Source: Pseudanabaena sp. Salubria-1 (GTDB lineage: Bacteria > Cyanobacteriota > Cyanobacteriia > Pseudanabaenales > Pseudanabaenaceae). From it: a stretch of DNA of 64,000 bases. The notes below the pieces were generated by a model that saw only the letters and a list, made by a program, of their open reading frames with translations, did no database searches and was not told the DNA's origin. Position 1 is the first letter of the stretch. Each line of letters starts with the position of its first letter. Where the stretch lies: positions 24,184 through 88,183 of the forward strand of contig JALQCR010000028.1 of NCBI GenBank assembly GCA_023336205.1, given 5' to 3'. Both the position numbers and the translations under genes were made by a program. This document shows positions 52,312 through 59,486 of this stretch, one piece after another.

Positions 52312-52557
52312 ATGCCCAAGCTATTAAAGCCACCAGATCCCAACGATCCTGAATATCAAACCCTCGAACTCAGCGTTAACTTTTATCTGCACCTTGCCAT
52401 CTATTCGGCTTGCATGACCTGTATGTGGTTTATTCAATCTATTACCGAAAAAGTCTGGATCTGGTCAGTTTGGCTAGCCGTGATCTGGGGAATAATTGTC
52501 ACAGTGCATAGTATTTGGGTTTTGTATAAGGAAAAGCAGATTCAGAAAGTTCAATAG
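52312..52557 (+). CDS. 2TM domain-containing small membrane protein
   Basis: An 81-residue protein from the ATG at 52312. It has two hydrophobic helices, HLAIYSACMTCMWFIQSI (about 28-45) and IWSVWLAVIWGIIVTVHSI (about 50-68), and a basic C-terminal tail, the pattern of the 2TM family also found fused to sensor kinases. Function unknown. The Uma2 gene follows 16 bases later. Confidence 0.72.
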   Translation: MPKLLKPPDPNDPEYQTLELSVNFYLHLAIYSACMTCMWFIQSITEKVWIWSVWLAVIWGIIVTVHSIWVLYKEKQIQKVQ

Positions 52558-52573
52558 CAAAAATGGTGACTCT

Positions 52574-53146
52574 ATGGAGATCTCATTAGAATCTAATCCA
52601 AACACAAGTTCACTAGATGAGTTTCTTCTTCTCCCAGAAACTAAGCCTGCAAGTGAGTATATTGACGGTCAAGTTTATCAAAAGCCAATGCCACAGTTTC
52701 AGCACAGTATCTTTCAAGCAGAAATTGTTAATTCCATAAATCAAATAGTCAAACCAAAAAAAATGGCTTTTGCTTTCCCAGAATTACGTTGTAGCTTTGG
52801 TGGAATATCGCTTGTACCTGATATTTGTGTATTGCGATGGCAGAACATTCCGTTTATGCTAAATGGAAGAGTTGGGAATAAAGTGTCACTTGCTCCTGAT
52901 TGGATTATTGAGATTCTCTCTTCTGGGCAGTCACCTTTGCTGGTGATGAATAAAATTGGCTTAGCAATTACCAATGGTTCTGAGCTTGGTTGGCTAATTT
53001 CCCCAAGTCAAGAACTAATTATGGTATACGTAGGCGATCATCTCCCTGAGACCAAAAGAGGCTCAGATATTTTGCCAGTTTTGGATGTTTTGGGAGATTG
53101 GCAAATATCAGTAGATAATATATTTGACTTGCTAAAGTTACAATAA
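52574..53146 (+). CDS. Uma2 family endonuclease-like protein
   Basis: A 190-residue Uma2 protein: SEYIDGQVYQKPMPQFQHSI (the E/Y-DG start motif), ELRCSFGGISLVPDICVLRW with the acidic PD, and PDWIIEILSSGQSPLLVMNK (active-site E near residue 120). The ATG at 52574 was chosen because upstream codons overlap the 2TM gene. It lacks the coiled-coil tail of the polysaccharide-locus copies and has no protease neighbour. A palindrome starts inside its stop codon. Confidence 0.85.
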   Translation: MEISLESNPNTSSLDEFLLLPETKPASEYIDGQVYQKPMPQFQHSIFQAEIVNSINQIVKPKKMAFAFPELRCSFGGISLVPDICVLRWQNIPFMLNGRVGNKVSLAPDWIIEILSSGQSPLLVMNKIGLAITNGSELGWLISPSQELIMVYVGDHLPETKRGSDILPVLDVLGDWQISVDNIFDLLKLQ

Positions 53147-53199
53147 TCTAAAGGTTAGGATAGGCGGCGCTTTGCGCCGCTTATCCTAACCTTTAGATT
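53145..53199. repeat. GC-apex palindrome abutting the Uma2 stop
   Basis: Arms 53145-53170 and 53174-53199 (26 bp, about one mismatch), apex GGCGGCGC-TTT-GCGCCGC. It starts on the second base of the stop codon. Confidence 0.85.
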
Positions 53200-53215
53200 T
53201 ATACTAATAAATAAA

Positions 53216-53506
53216 ATGAGTACTACAGAACGAATTGAACAGCTAGCTGCTGCGATCGCAGAAGATGTGTATATCGATATTGCTAAATGGCATTTGTATT
53301 TAAATGATGCGCATTTGCATCGTCCTCTTGCTGAAAAGTTTTATCCGATGTTGCCAGATGGTATTACATCGGCAGATGTTACAAAAGTATTAAATGGAAC
53401 GATGATTGCGATCGGTGGCGGCAATCGTGAAATTCCTTTAAGTGACTTAATTCCCAAGTCTTGTCAAAATAGATTATTAACTATTCTGGAAGATTTTGAT
53501 TACTAA
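53216..53506 (+). CDS. DUF3181 family protein
   Basis: A 96-residue cyanobacterial protein of unknown function. Recognised by ERIEQLAAAIAEDVYIDIAK at the start, LNDAHLHRPLAEKFYPML and TMIAIGGGNREIPLSDLIP. It seems soluble and single-domain. It is followed by a short hairpin and the histidine kinase gene 51 bases later; a functional tie to the kinase is only suggested by proximity. Confidence 0.85.
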   Translation: MSTTERIEQLAAAIAEDVYIDIAKWHLYLNDAHLHRPLAEKFYPMLPDGITSADVTKVLNGTMIAIGGGNREIPLSDLIPKSCQNRLLTILEDFDY

Positions 53507-53514
53507 CCCCTGTA

Positions 53515-53539
53515 CGAGAAATCACGTCGCGATTTCTCG
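53515..53539. terminator. Small hairpin between the DUF3181 and histidine kinase genes
   Basis: CGAGAAATC (53515-53523) pairs with GATTTCTCG (53531-53539) across ACGTCGC, followed by TTTCG. It is short, without a real T-run, so it may only attenuate. Confidence 0.5.
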
Positions 53540-53557
53540 TTTCGTTATTAATTACCC

Positions 53558-54877
53558 ATGACCACTGCTCCTCCAAATCCTGTTTTTCAGTCAATGCGCC
53601 GCCGCTTGGCGCTGTGGTATGCGATCGTCACTGCAATTTTGTTGATTGTGTTTGCGACGGGATTCTATTTGTATGTGCAGACAACTTTGATCGATCGCAT
53701 TGATGACACGATCGATCACGTTGCCGAAGTGATCGAGCGATCGCTAATTCGGTCTAACTTAATTGACTTAGAATCAGATTTTGGCAGCAATTTCTCGGCA
53801 AATGCTCAAGCGATCGATGCCGATCATATTGATATTGACTGGTTTAGCCCCAGTGGCAAGATTCTTTGGACAACTAACGCGAATACGGAGTCATTACAAC
53901 CCCGTGAGAAAGGAATATTGCAGCCTGTCTATCGCACCGTGCATTTGTCAGAAGTTGAGCCATTGCGGCAGATGACTGAACCGATTGTGATTAATGGCAA
54001 ATTATTAGGATATCTACGAATTAGTCATCCTTGGTTTGAGGTGACTAAGCCTGTCAAGCAATTATTCCTCGATTTAGCGATCGGCACAACGCTGATGGTA
54101 TTTGTGGTTCTCCTATGTGGTTGGTGGCTCGCAGGAATTGCCATGGAGCCAGTGCGCGAATCCTATCAGCGTTTAAAACAGTTTACTGCCGATGCTTCCC
54201 ATGAGCTTCGCAATCCGATCGCAGTTATTCAAACCAATGTCCAAGTTGCCCTTGCCGATCCCAATCCCGATCCCGAATTTCAACGATCGCAACTGGAAGC
54301 AATTGAAAGAATTACCAGACGATTAGGGAGATTAATTGATGATTTACTATTTTTAGCAAGGCATGATGGCGGCATTACTAATCAGAGACGTGAATCCTGT
54401 AATTTATCGCAAATTTTGAGTGAAGTTGGTGAAGAACAACAGGCGATCGCCAAGCAAAAGCAAATCACCTTAGAAGTCCCCAATCAAGAATCTAAACTAT
54501 TCGTATCAGGCGATCGCGATCGTTTAGGGCGGTTATTTACAAATCTGATCAGCAATGCGATCACCTATACTCCCGCAGGCGGGAAAGTCCAAATCATCGC
54601 CCAACCGAGCACTTCTCAAAATCAAATCCAAGTACAAATTAAAGACACGGGCATCGGTATTCCTGAAGCAGAGCTATCCCAAATCTTTGAACGTTTCTAT
54701 CGCTATCAACCCCAAAAAAGCAGCAAATCTAGTGCAAAATCAATAAATTCTATGACCAGTGGATCGGGGCTAGGACTTGCGATCGCAAAGGCGATCGCTG
54801 AGAGTCATCAGGGACAAATTAATGTCGAGAGCAAAGTTGGACAGGGAACGACTTTTACAGTAGTTTTATCCAATTAA
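53558..54877 (+). CDS. Two-component sensor histidine kinase
   Basis: An inner-membrane kinase of 439 residues. Two membrane helices (LALWYAIVTAILLIVFATGF, about residues 13-32; LAIGTTLMVFVVLLCGWWLA, about 171-190) bracket a periplasmic sensor. The H-box FTADASHELRNPIAVIQTNV (about 207-226) has the phospho-accepting histidine, followed by the N box (RLFTNLISNAITYTPAGGKV), G1 (KDTGIGIPEAELSQIFERFY) and G2 (GSGLGLAIAKAIAESH). The signal is unknown and no response regulator gene is adjacent, so it is an orphan kinase here. Confidence 0.93.
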   Translation: MTTAPPNPVFQSMRRRLALWYAIVTAILLIVFATGFYLYVQTTLIDRIDDTIDHVAEVIERSLIRSNLIDLESDFGSNFSANAQAIDADHIDIDWFSPSGKILWTTNANTESLQPREKGILQPVYRTVHLSEVEPLRQMTEPIVINGKLLGYLRISHPWFEVTKPVKQLFLDLAIGTTLMVFVVLLCGWWLAGIAMEPVRESYQRLKQFTADASHELRNPIAVIQTNVQVALADPNPDPEFQRSQLEAIERITRRLGRLIDDLLFLARHDGGITNQRRESCNLSQILSEVGEEQQAIAKQKQITLEVPNQESKLFVSGDRDRLGRLFTNLISNAITYTPAGGKVQIIAQPSTSQNQIQVQIKDTGIGIPEAELSQIFERFYRYQPQKSSKSSAKSINSMTSGSGLGLAIAKAIAESHQGQINVESKVGQGTTFTVVLSN

Positions 54878-54914
54878 ATTGCCTAAAGAAAAAAAGATGG
54901 CATTTTCCTACATC

Positions 54915-54945
54915 AAAAAAGGCAGCATTGAGTACTGCCTTTTTT
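54915..54945 (+). terminator. Rho-independent terminator of the histidine kinase gene
   Basis: AAAAAAGGCAG (54915-54925) pairs with CTGCCTTTTTT (54935-54945), ending in a T-run, 37 bases after the kinase stop. The A-run on the other strand could also help end the convergent gene at 54994. Confidence 0.85.
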
Positions 54946-54993
54946 GGGAACTAACGCAAAATTTGCATGGCTATAGAAGCTATGTAGAGATTC

Positions 54994-56262
54994 TCAATTA
55001 AACCAAACTACAAAGCCAAATAGATTGCTCCCAAAGGCATTTACCATCTCATTCCAAACACGAGCATCAGTAGTAGATCCCTTCTCAAGATAGGGAGTAG
55101 CCGCAGTACCTTGAACCCATGACACTAGGTCAAATGAACGCGGTTCTGTAAAAATTCGAGCAAAATCAATGCTCGATTTTTCGTCTCGCCAAAATGGAAT
55201 ATTCTTTTTGCCATCAAGAATCATCGCAATTTCATCCAGAGATTTTAGCCATGATTTGACCATTGCATCAGTAACACGCACCTCTGGGATTACTGATAAT
55301 TGCTTAGGATTGGGAACCCATTCGCGATCGCTATCTGTTTCCGCCAAAATCGATTTCCACGACTCACGACTGAGGCTAATCACCGACTTCATGTGATTGA
55401 GAATTGTGGTCATGCGCTGCGGTTCCACCAAAGGAAATTTAGCTAAATGGACAGCCGTAACCAAATCTAGAGGATCAAAAATGTTGAAGGAATACTCATC
55501 AGTCTTCTTTGGTCGTATGAGTAAAAACTTATGAGGTGTGTCCACGTTTTGGAAGAATAGATGAGCGCAAGCAGCAAATAACTCTCGGCTATCATAGGCT
55601 CGCAAAAATTCACCCATCGCACCTAATACATGGGTATAGCCCTGTAGCCACAAAGCATCACCGCGATCAAACGCGATTAAAAATTGCTGTGCATCTTTTT
55701 CAGTAACCCTCGCACCCGTCACTGCATTAAAAAGCTGCCATAGCATTTCTTTGTCATCAGCCTTGCCATTGCCATCAAAATCTAAACGGATTAATCCTAA
55801 GCGTAATGCTAGTTTTAGATTCTGATCTTTGATTGGTTCGAGGGTAGTCCGCACTGTAGCCAGATCATCAATCCAGCCCTGAAAAACTTGTTGAAGTCCA
55901 TCGTAAGTTAATGTTTGCGGTTTGGGATTGGTCGGAACAGGAAATCGAAAGAAAGGAATCGAACCACCTGCGGGGTTTTGGATCATGCCATAGCGATAGA
56001 GTGACTGCATTAGTCTCTCAGTACCGCTCATAAATTGGATTACACCTAGCCCAAAACGAGCTTTGTCATCTTTGTCATTATTTTTTAAATAATCTTTAAA
56101 GACTTTTTCCCCTTCAGCAAGTTTTCCTGTGGTGAGGTAGGGATCAGGTAATGGCGCGATCGCAGCGTTACTAGGTTGCAAAGTGATCGCTGATATAGAA
56201 ATCAAACAAGTAATAAGTACCGCGATCAGAGATCGCCATATCCACTGCATTTTTTTTGGCAT
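54994..56262 (-). CDS. Conserved hypothetical exported protein
   Basis: Function not recognised. About 422 residues from the ATG at 56262 (MPKKMQWIWRSL), whose basic start and hydrophobic stretch LIAVLITCLISISAITLQ look like a signal peptide; upstream codons to 56334 run into a hairpin. The mature part begins as one TPR-like unit (TTGKLAEGEKVFKDYLKNND, ARFGLGVIQFMSG), and LDFDGNGKADDKEMLW (about residue 175) resembles an EF-hand-like DxDxNG calcium loop. Probably periplasmic; a single calcium-binding site is an inference from that one motif. Confidence 0.65.
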   Translation of the reverse strand: MPKKMQWIWRSLIAVLITCLISISAITLQPSNAAIAPLPDPYLTTGKLAEGEKVFKDYLKNNDKDDKARFGLGVIQFMSGTERLMQSLYRYGMIQNPAGGSIPFFRFPVPTNPKPQTLTYDGLQQVFQGWIDDLATVRTTLEPIKDQNLKLALRLGLIRLDFDGNGKADDKEMLWQLFNAVTGARVTEKDAQQFLIAFDRGDALWLQGYTHVLGAMGEFLRAYDSRELFAACAHLFFQNVDTPHKFLLIRPKKTDEYSFNIFDPLDLVTAVHLAKFPLVEPQRMTTILNHMKSVISLSRESWKSILAETDSDREWVPNPKQLSVIPEVRVTDAMVKSWLKSLDEIAMILDGKKNIPFWRDEKSSIDFARIFTEPRSFDLVSWVQGTAATPYLEKGSTTDARVWNEMVNAFGSNLFGFVVWFN

Positions 56263-56282
56263 ATCCAAATTCGTAGACACAA

Positions 56283-56366
56283 AAAAATAAATGATGTAAT
56301 CAAAGCTTACATCATTTATTTTTCTTGTATGCATTAGTTCTTATTGCTTTAGCAATAAGAACTAAT
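56283..56366. repeat. Two adjacent perfect hairpins
   Basis: Hairpin 1: 17-bp arms 56283-56299 and 56307-56323. Hairpin 2: 15-bp arms 56333-56347 and 56352-56366 (ATTAGTTCTTATTGC), overlapping the 3' end of the gene at 56349. The second probably terminates that gene. Confidence 0.75.
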
Positions 56367-56699
56367 ATCTTCGCCACAGCGATCAACTAAAAAACATAGC
56401 GCCCGAAATCGCAGAAACACAAATTCATCGTAAAGAGGATTGAGCTTACAAAGTGGTGGAATATTGATAATCACATGACCAAGGATTTTAATTGTGCGCT
56501 CAAAAGGGCATTGAGCTGGAATTAATTTCGCAATGCGATGAGCCGTTTGTGATTTCTGAATTTCAAAGCTGTCGATTTTCTGGCGCAAAGGTTTTAGTAG
56601 ATCGAAAGTAAATTTAGATTGAGGTCTGCCGATATATGAGTTTTCCCCGCCAAATCCATTGCTGTTAATACTTGACATGTTTACCAAACGCTCTCTCAA
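56349..56699 (-). CDS. Protein with the 'Mo-dependent nitrogenase C-terminal' domain
   Basis: A 116-residue protein matching the cyanobacterial family named after a nitrogenase C-terminal region: AHRIAKLIPAQCPFERTIKI, LGHVIINIPPLCKLNPLYDE and LRFRALCFLVDRCGED (about residues 53-110) are the typical motifs. It is stand-alone, with no nif genes in view, so its name should not be taken as proof of nitrogen fixation. An ATG seven codons downstream (MSSINSN) is an alternative start. Confidence 0.78.
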   Translation of the reverse strand: MRERLVNMSSINSNGFGGENSYIGRPQSKFTFDLLKPLRQKIDSFEIQKSQTAHRIAKLIPAQCPFERTIKILGHVIINIPPLCKLNPLYDEFVFLRFRALCFLVDRCGEDISSYC

Positions 56700-57161
56700 A
56701 ATAGAGTATGTACATTTAAAACATTTACGTTACTAATCTTAACATAATTGCTTCAAATAGAGTTTAGAAAATACATTATTCATCCTTATGTATGAGTTTG
56801 AATATACAAAAAGAATGATAATAAATTTTCTATGACCTTGATAATTCAGAACACATCAATTTGTCTGTATAAGCGATCGCATACAACTAATTTAGGGGCT
56901 TACACAAAATAATCGATTTCCAAAATATAGCGACGGGCTATGCCCGTCGCTATATTACAAAAAACACAAAATGGAGTAATCATTTGTGTTTTAGTATTAC
57001 AGCGCTTTGTTCTCAAACCTAAACCAAGATAAATTTTGAAAGCGTTGCTTTGCAACGCTTTCAAAATTTATCTTGTGGCTCATTTGATCGGCAATTAGAA
57101 GCAACCCAAAAAGGATGAGGGGGCGCTTCGCGCCCCCTCATCCTTTTTGGGTTGCTTCTAA
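56700..57161. other. Gene-free region rich in hairpin elements
   Basis: No coding frame is convincing. In order it holds AT-rich promoter-like DNA, a 14-bp-arm palindrome (56925-56938 and 56942-56955, apex CGGGC-TAT-GCCCG), a partial family B hairpin (about 56960-56996, AACACAAAATGG...CATTTGTGTT), a family A element and the long palindrome next to lpxA. Confidence 0.7.
56998..57093. repeat. Hairpin MITE-like element, family A copy 3
   Basis: Starts TACAGCGCTTTG; right end CTCATTTGATCGGCAATT resembles the complement of the left part of copy 2. Central stem 24 bp perfect (57025-57048 and 57052-57075, loop TTT), with arms starting CAAGATAAATTTTG. Confidence 0.7.
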
Positions 57162-57162
57162 T
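57094..57162. repeat. GC-apex palindrome, 33-bp perfect arms, abutting the lpxA stop
   Basis: Arms 57094-57126 and 57130-57162 are exact complements, apex GGGGGCGC-TTC-GCGCCCCC. Its right end is the first base of the lpxA stop codon (complement). One of the longest members of the family; a strong terminator-like structure. Confidence 0.88.
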
Positions 57163-57980
57163 CAAATACGGCGTGGGATTGGACCACGTCGCTTAGAAAT
57201 AGTGATCGAGTCTTGTAAAAATTGGCGCAAATGTTGAACATGGGGATTATCGACAAGAGTAACCAGCTTCTCAAGAGCTTCCACTAGAGTCAAATCCTGA
57301 TGATATAGCAGACGAAAAGCTGCCTTCAAAGCTTGTTGAGTGGCAACATCTAGACCAGCGCGATCCATCCCAACCCGATTTAGGGTTCTTACACGAGAAG
57401 GATTTCCCTCAACTAGAGTATAGGGAGGTACATCCCGCTCGATTCGACTCATACCGCCAACCATCGACAGCCTACCAATTCGCACAAACTGATGTACGCC
57501 CAACACCCCACTGATTCTGGCATTGGGTTCAATATGTACATGTCCAGCTAAGGCTACCCCATTAGCAATAATCACTCGATCTTCAATTTCGCAATTATGC
57601 CCCACATGGACATAAGCCATTAGCAAGTTACCGTTACCAATAGAAGTAACTTCATCGGCTTCATTGGCACGATTGATGGTGACATATTCGCGAATGCGAT
57701 TGTCATTACCGATGCGGACGAGGCTATCAGCACCTGAATATTTCAAGTCTTGAGAATCCAATCCGATCGCAGCCCCTGGATAAATTTGGTTGCGATCGCC
57801 GATTTCAGTCCTCCCTTCAACAATGGCATGATGACCAATGACTGAATGGGAGCCAATTTTCACCTGTTCACCGATGACAGCATAAGCTCCAACTTTAACA
57901 GTCGGATGTAATTGGGCATCAGGATGCACTATGGCTGTCGGGTGAATAAATTCAGACACAGGCGCATGAGACACAGGCAT
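57162..57980 (-). CDS. lpxA: UDP-N-acetylglucosamine acyltransferase
   Basis: First step of lipid A synthesis: 3-O-acylation of UDP-GlcNAc by acyl-ACP. The 272 residues hold a left-handed beta-helix of hexapeptide repeats (IHPTAIVHPDAQLHPTVKVG through VEGNPSRVRTLN), with the catalytic histidine region MAYVHVGHNCEIEDRVIIAN (about residues 121-140), then the C-terminal helical bundle from VGMDRAGLDVATQQALK. It is the last gene of bamA-lpxC-fabZ-lpxA. Confidence 0.95.
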   Translation of the reverse strand: MPVSHAPVSEFIHPTAIVHPDAQLHPTVKVGAYAVIGEQVKIGSHSVIGHHAIVEGRTEIGDRNQIYPGAAIGLDSQDLKYSGADSLVRIGNDNRIREYVTINRANEADEVTSIGNGNLLMAYVHVGHNCEIEDRVIIANGVALAGHVHIEPNARISGVLGVHQFVRIGRLSMVGGMSRIERDVPPYTLVEGNPSRVRTLNRVGMDRAGLDVATQQALKAAFRLLYHQDLTLVEALEKLVTLVDNPHVQHLRQFLQDSITISKRRGPIPRRI

Positions 57981-58078
57981 AAAAAGTTTGGCTCGCTTGA
58001 TACTAAGTTAGATCGCTTGTTTTGCGATCGCTTGGATCGCCAGATGACAAATTAAAATTTGAAACTAGTGATAAAAGA

Positions 58079-58585
58079 TTAAAGATTAACTAATGAAAAC
58101 ATCAATTCACCCTCGCAGGCTAATTGACCATCGACTTCTGCACGTCCATGCATCTTACCAAAACGTTTACGAGAAACTAGTAGCTCAGTGGTAATAGTTA
58201 GACGATCGCCAGGAACTACAGGGCGACGAAATCGGACTTTATCAATGCCTGCAAACAGTGACAGTTGATTTTCCATCCCAGGCAAGTGTCTTAAGACAAT
58301 ACCGCCAACTTGTGCCATCGCTTCAACAATTAACACCCCAGGCATGATTGGGCGTTCAGGGAAATGACCTTGAAAAAATGGCTCATTAAAGGTGACATTT
58401 TTAATTCCTGTAGCGGATTTATTCGGTACAAAATTAATAATGCGATCAACTAACAGGAATGGATAGCGGTGGGGTAACAATTTCTGAATATCTTCGATCA
58501 TCAAAATCTGACTGGGGTTGCTATCTTCCCCATCAGTATTCAGCTCAGAACTATTTGTAGAGGGTTCTTCGGTCAAAATTGACAT
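58079..58585 (-). CDS. fabZ: 3-hydroxyacyl-ACP dehydratase
   Basis: Hotdog-fold dehydratase of fatty acid elongation. Residues 1-25 are an acidic, probably disordered leader (TEEPSTNSSELNTDGEDSN); the catalytic region is EPFFQGHFPERPIMPGVLIV (about residues 67-86, His and later Glu in VEAMAQ), preceded by LLPHRYPFLLVDRI. It is placed between lpxC and lpxA because both pathways compete for 3-hydroxyacyl-ACP. Confidence 0.95.
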   Translation of the reverse strand: MSILTEEPSTNSSELNTDGEDSNPSQILMIEDIQKLLPHRYPFLLVDRIINFVPNKSATGIKNVTFNEPFFQGHFPERPIMPGVLIVEAMAQVGGIVLRHLPGMENQLSLFAGIDKVRFRRPVVPGDRLTITTELLVSRKRFGKMHGRAEVDGQLACEGELMFSLVNL

Positions 58586-58659
58586 ATTAACTAATAATTT
58601 TGCATAGGAGGTAAATAAATTATCTAGCTAAAGCTTTAGCTGGCTAAAGCTTTGTGGAG

Positions 58660-59484
58660 CTATAGCTTTGCCAAAGCGATCGCAAATTCAGCATGGAGGT
58701 TATGACTAGCTTTATACGCAAGAATATGTGCTCTCGGTAAAAATCCTAGCAAGCTTAGGTCACCAATGAGATCTAAAAGTTTATGACGACATGGTTCATC
58801 GTCAAAACGTAGAGGTGGATTGATCCAGCGATCGGCATCACAAACCATTGCATTTTCAAGACTACCGCCCTTTATCAACCCTGCTGCACGAGCTTGATCA
58901 ATATATGCAGCAAGCGTAAAAGTTCTGGCAGGAGCTATTTCTTCAGCAAATCTTTCGCTAAAGTTAGCGATCGCGGGTGACCAACTAAACCACTGTTCAC
59001 CAATTGCCTTAGTCGGATATTCGATGCCGTAGGTAAAGCGCAATGTATCTGACGGGATGGCAGTAACAAAGCTATCACCTTTAGTGACTGCAATGGTTTC
59101 AGCTAGGGGAAGTAAGCGATCGCCTTCTATTTGCAGTTCGACACCAACTTTGGCGATCGCCTCAACCCAAGGCAATGCTGAACCATCAAGAATTGGGAGT
59201 TCAGGACGATCTAGTTCAATGCAGGCATTATGTACGCCCATACCAAACAAAGCTGATAACAGATGCTCAACTGTGCGAACACCAGTCCCATTTTGGCGCA
59301 ACTCTGTTGATAGTTGCGAAGCCGAGACTACAGTGGTATCCGCAGGTATCCTTGAATCGCCATAAACAAAATAGCGACCTGAGTCAATGGGTGCAGGACT
59401 AACAGTTACAGAAACTTGCTCACCACTATGCAATCCAATCCCCGACAACGAAAATGGGGCGGCGATCGTCTGTTGGTAGAGCAT
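58660..59484 (-). CDS. lpxC: UDP-3-O-acyl-N-acetylglucosamine deacetylase
   Basis: Zinc-dependent committed step of lipid A synthesis. The zinc ligands are visible as VRTVEHLLSALFGMGVHN (first histidine, about residue 80) and CRHKLLDLIGDL (H-x-x-x-D, about residues 234-245). The N-terminus TIAAPFSLSGIGLHSGEQVS and a final histidine near ASHNLHAEFA complete the pattern. The 274 residues are at the short end. It follows bamA by two bases, so the two are translationally coupled. Confidence 0.95.
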   Translation of the reverse strand: MLYQQTIAAPFSLSGIGLHSGEQVSVTVSPAPIDSGRYFVYGDSRIPADTTVVSASQLSTELRQNGTGVRTVEHLLSALFGMGVHNACIELDRPELPILDGSALPWVEAIAKVGVELQIEGDRLLPLAETIAVTKGDSFVTAIPSDTLRFTYGIEYPTKAIGEQWFSWSPAIANFSERFAEEIAPARTFTLAAYIDQARAAGLIKGGSLENAMVCDADRWINPPLRFDDEPCRHKLLDLIGDLSLLGFLPRAHILAYKASHNLHAEFAIALAKL

Positions 59485-59486
59485 GA

